From positions 1 through 49,601 of the forward strand of contig NZ_SSNA01000212.1 of assembly GCF_004799445.1 (NCBI RefSeq): 49,601 nucleotides of DNA, in the 5' to 3' direction. The stretch comes from Bradyrhizobium sp. (GTDB taxonomy: Bacteria > Pseudomonadota > Alphaproteobacteria > Rhizobiales > Xanthobacteraceae). Below the pieces are notes generated by a model, which saw only the letters and a list, made by a program, of their open reading frames with translations, was not told where the DNA came from and made no database searches. Shown here piece by piece: positions 48,286 to 49,601 of the stretch. Positions within the stretch are counted from its first letter, which is position 1. The number at the start of each line of letters is the position of its first letter. The position numbers and the translations under genes are program-made.

Positions 48286-49593
48286 CTATTCAGCCGCCTG
48301 AACGCGGATTTCCGAACCGTGCGCCTTGAACTGCGCGGCTTCGGTCGAATCGTGAAGTGCCGTGGTCGACGAGGTGCCGCCGGTGATGGTGGTGGACACC
48401 AGATCGAAGTAGCCGGTGCCGACCTCGCGCTGGTGGCGCGTCGCCGAATAGCCGAACTTCTCCGAGGCGAACTCGGCCTGCTGCAGGCGGGAGTAAGCCG
48501 CCATGCCTTCGGCCTTGTAGCCGCGCGCCAGTTCGAACATGCCGTGGTTGAGCGAGTGGAAGCCCGCCAGCGTCACGAACTGGAACTTGTAGCCCATCGC
48601 GCCGATCTCGCGCTGGAATTTGGCGATCGTCGCCTTGTCGATGTTGGCTTCCCAGTTGAACGACGGCGAGCAGTTGTAGGCCAGCATCTTGCCGGGATAG
48701 ACCTTGTGCACGGCCTCGGCGAATTGCTTCGCCTCCACGAGGTTCGGGGTCGAGGTTTCCCACCACAACAGATCGGCATATTTCGCGAACGCGATGCCGC
48801 GCTTGATGCAGTGCGCAAGGCCACTGCCGGGCTTGAGCCGGAAGAAGCCCTCCGCGGTGCGCTCGCCGGTGATGAACTCGCGGTCGCGCTCGTCGACATC
48901 GGCGGTGATCAGCTTGGCGCTCTCCGCATCGGTGCGCGCCAAGACAAAGGTCGGCGTGCCGCAGACGTCGGCGGCGAGCCTTGCTGCGACCAGGTTGCGC
49001 TCATGCGCCGCGGTCGGGATCAGCACCTTGCCGCCCATGTGGCCGCACTTCTTTTCAGACGCCAGTTGGTCCTCGAAGTGAACGCCGGCCGCGCCCGCCT
49101 CGATATAGGCCTTCATGATCTCGAACGAGTTCAACGGACCGCCGAAGCCCGCTTCCGCGTCGGCCACGATCGGCACGAACCAGTCGATCTTGGCGCCGCC
49201 TTCGGAGTGCTCGATCTGGTCGGCACGCTGGAAGGTGCGGTTGATGCGGCGGCACAGCTCCGGGCCGGCGTTGGCCGGATAGAGGCTCTGGTCCGGATAC
49301 ATCGCGCCCGCGGTGTTGGCGTCGGCCGCCACCTGCCAGCCCGATAGGTAGATCGCCGGCAGCCCGGCGCGCGCCTGCTGCATCGCCTGGTTGCCGGTAA
49401 CGGCGCCGAGCGAATTGACGTAAGGCTCCTTCTTCAGCGATTCCCAAAGCCGGTTGGCGCCCTTCTCGGCCAGGGTGTAGGCGATCGGTACGGAACCGCG
49501 CAGCCTTTCAACCTCGGCCGGGCTATAGGGACGGCTGATGCCGTCAAACCGCCCTGCGGGCGCGGGAACCAGCTGTTCAAAGGTCTTCGCCAT
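48286..49593 (-). CDS. aceA: Isocitrate lyase
   Basis: First glyoxylate-shunt enzyme, cleaving isocitrate to glyoxylate and succinate. All 435 residues are present. The active-site loop is KKCGHMGGKVL with catalytic Cys183, preceded by GAAGVHFEDQLASE (metal site). VPIVADAEAGFGG and LAYNCSPSFNWE are substrate-binding stretches. Initiation at 49593 is only eight bases from the window edge, so the promoter is outside. Identity is certain. Confidence 0.98.
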   Translation of the reverse strand: MAKTFEQLVPAPAGRFDGISRPYSPAEVERLRGSVPIAYTLAEKGANRLWESLKKEPYVNSLGAVTGNQAMQQARAGLPAIYLSGWQVAADANTAGAMYPDQSLYPANAGPELCRRINRTFQRADQIEHSEGGAKIDWFVPIVADAEAGFGGPLNSFEIMKAYIEAGAAGVHFEDQLASEKKCGHMGGKVLIPTAAHERNLVAARLAADVCGTPTFVLARTDAESAKLITADVDERDREFITGERTAEGFFRLKPGSGLAHCIKRGIAFAKYADLLWWETSTPNLVEAKQFAEAVHKVYPGKMLAYNCSPSFNWEANIDKATIAKFQREIGAMGYKFQFVTLAGFHSLNHGMFELARGYKAEGMAAYSRLQQAEFASEKFGYSATRHQREVGTGYFDLVSTTITGGTSSTTALHDSTEAAQFKAHGSEIRVQAAE

Positions 49594-49601
49594 CTTAGGT
49601 C

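Overview
The window is GC-rich, densely coding alphaproteobacterial chromosome and most resembles the Bradyrhizobium / Rhodopseudomonas / Afipia group of Rhizobiales. The main reasons are the fused cytochrome b-c1 gene (fbcH) next to its Rieske gene, a fused anthranilate synthase trpE(G) behind a near-leaderless trpL attenuator, an Rsm22 methyltransferase, DUF6111 and DUF4170 proteins, and several families of long palindromic intergenic repeats. No rRNA, tRNA, CRISPR array, insertion sequence or prophage was recognised. The assignment rests on reading only; no database search was run.

Layout. 1-6000: partial mutY, divergent DUF721 (DciA-like), a Tat-exported DsbA-type oxidoreductase and smc. 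6100-11100: rsm22-like methyltransferase, lemA plus an M48 metalloprotease, then two tandem paralogous ParA/MinD-like ATPases, the second with an altered P-loop. 11100-13500: an accessory-looking pair, an alpha/beta hydrolase-LuxR fusion with Cys in the nucleophile position and a SAM methyltransferase. 13600-17700: apt and trpE(G) on the minus strand with a complete attenuator, and a divergent extradiol dioxygenase. 17700-21500: cytochrome-quinoprotein dehydrogenase, an atypical SDR protein and a dienelactone hydrolase. 21500-26100: fbcFH, trmL and hemF, the last two separated by two related long hairpins.

26100-29700: a tightly overlapping minus-strand operon, DUF1285 - CoA-type NUDIX - DUF6111 - CCA-adding enzyme - TauE-like permease. 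29900-36900: MoxR - DUF58 - BatA-N/DUF4159 - VWA-like membrane protein, a putative chaperone/membrane-assembly operon. 37000-39900: DUF2946 plus TonB-dependent receptor behind a Zur-like palindrome. 39900-44600: GNAT, then GT2 glycosyltransferase, polytopic membrane protein and OafA-type acyltransferase, a surface-glycan cluster. 44600-49600: a gene-free stretch with a repeat fragment, NUDIX hydrolase, metallophosphoesterase, a GRDP-like glycine-rich protein, a tail-anchored unknown, DUF4170 and isocitrate lyase.

Functional themes are core housekeeping (DNA repair, chromosome structure, tRNA maturation, tryptophan, haem, respiration, glyoxylate shunt) mixed with small accessory modules. The candidates for under-described biology are the tandem ATPase pair, the two hairpins with compensatory stem changes that also encode the end of TrmL, and the Zur-like controlled DUF2946/TonB pair.
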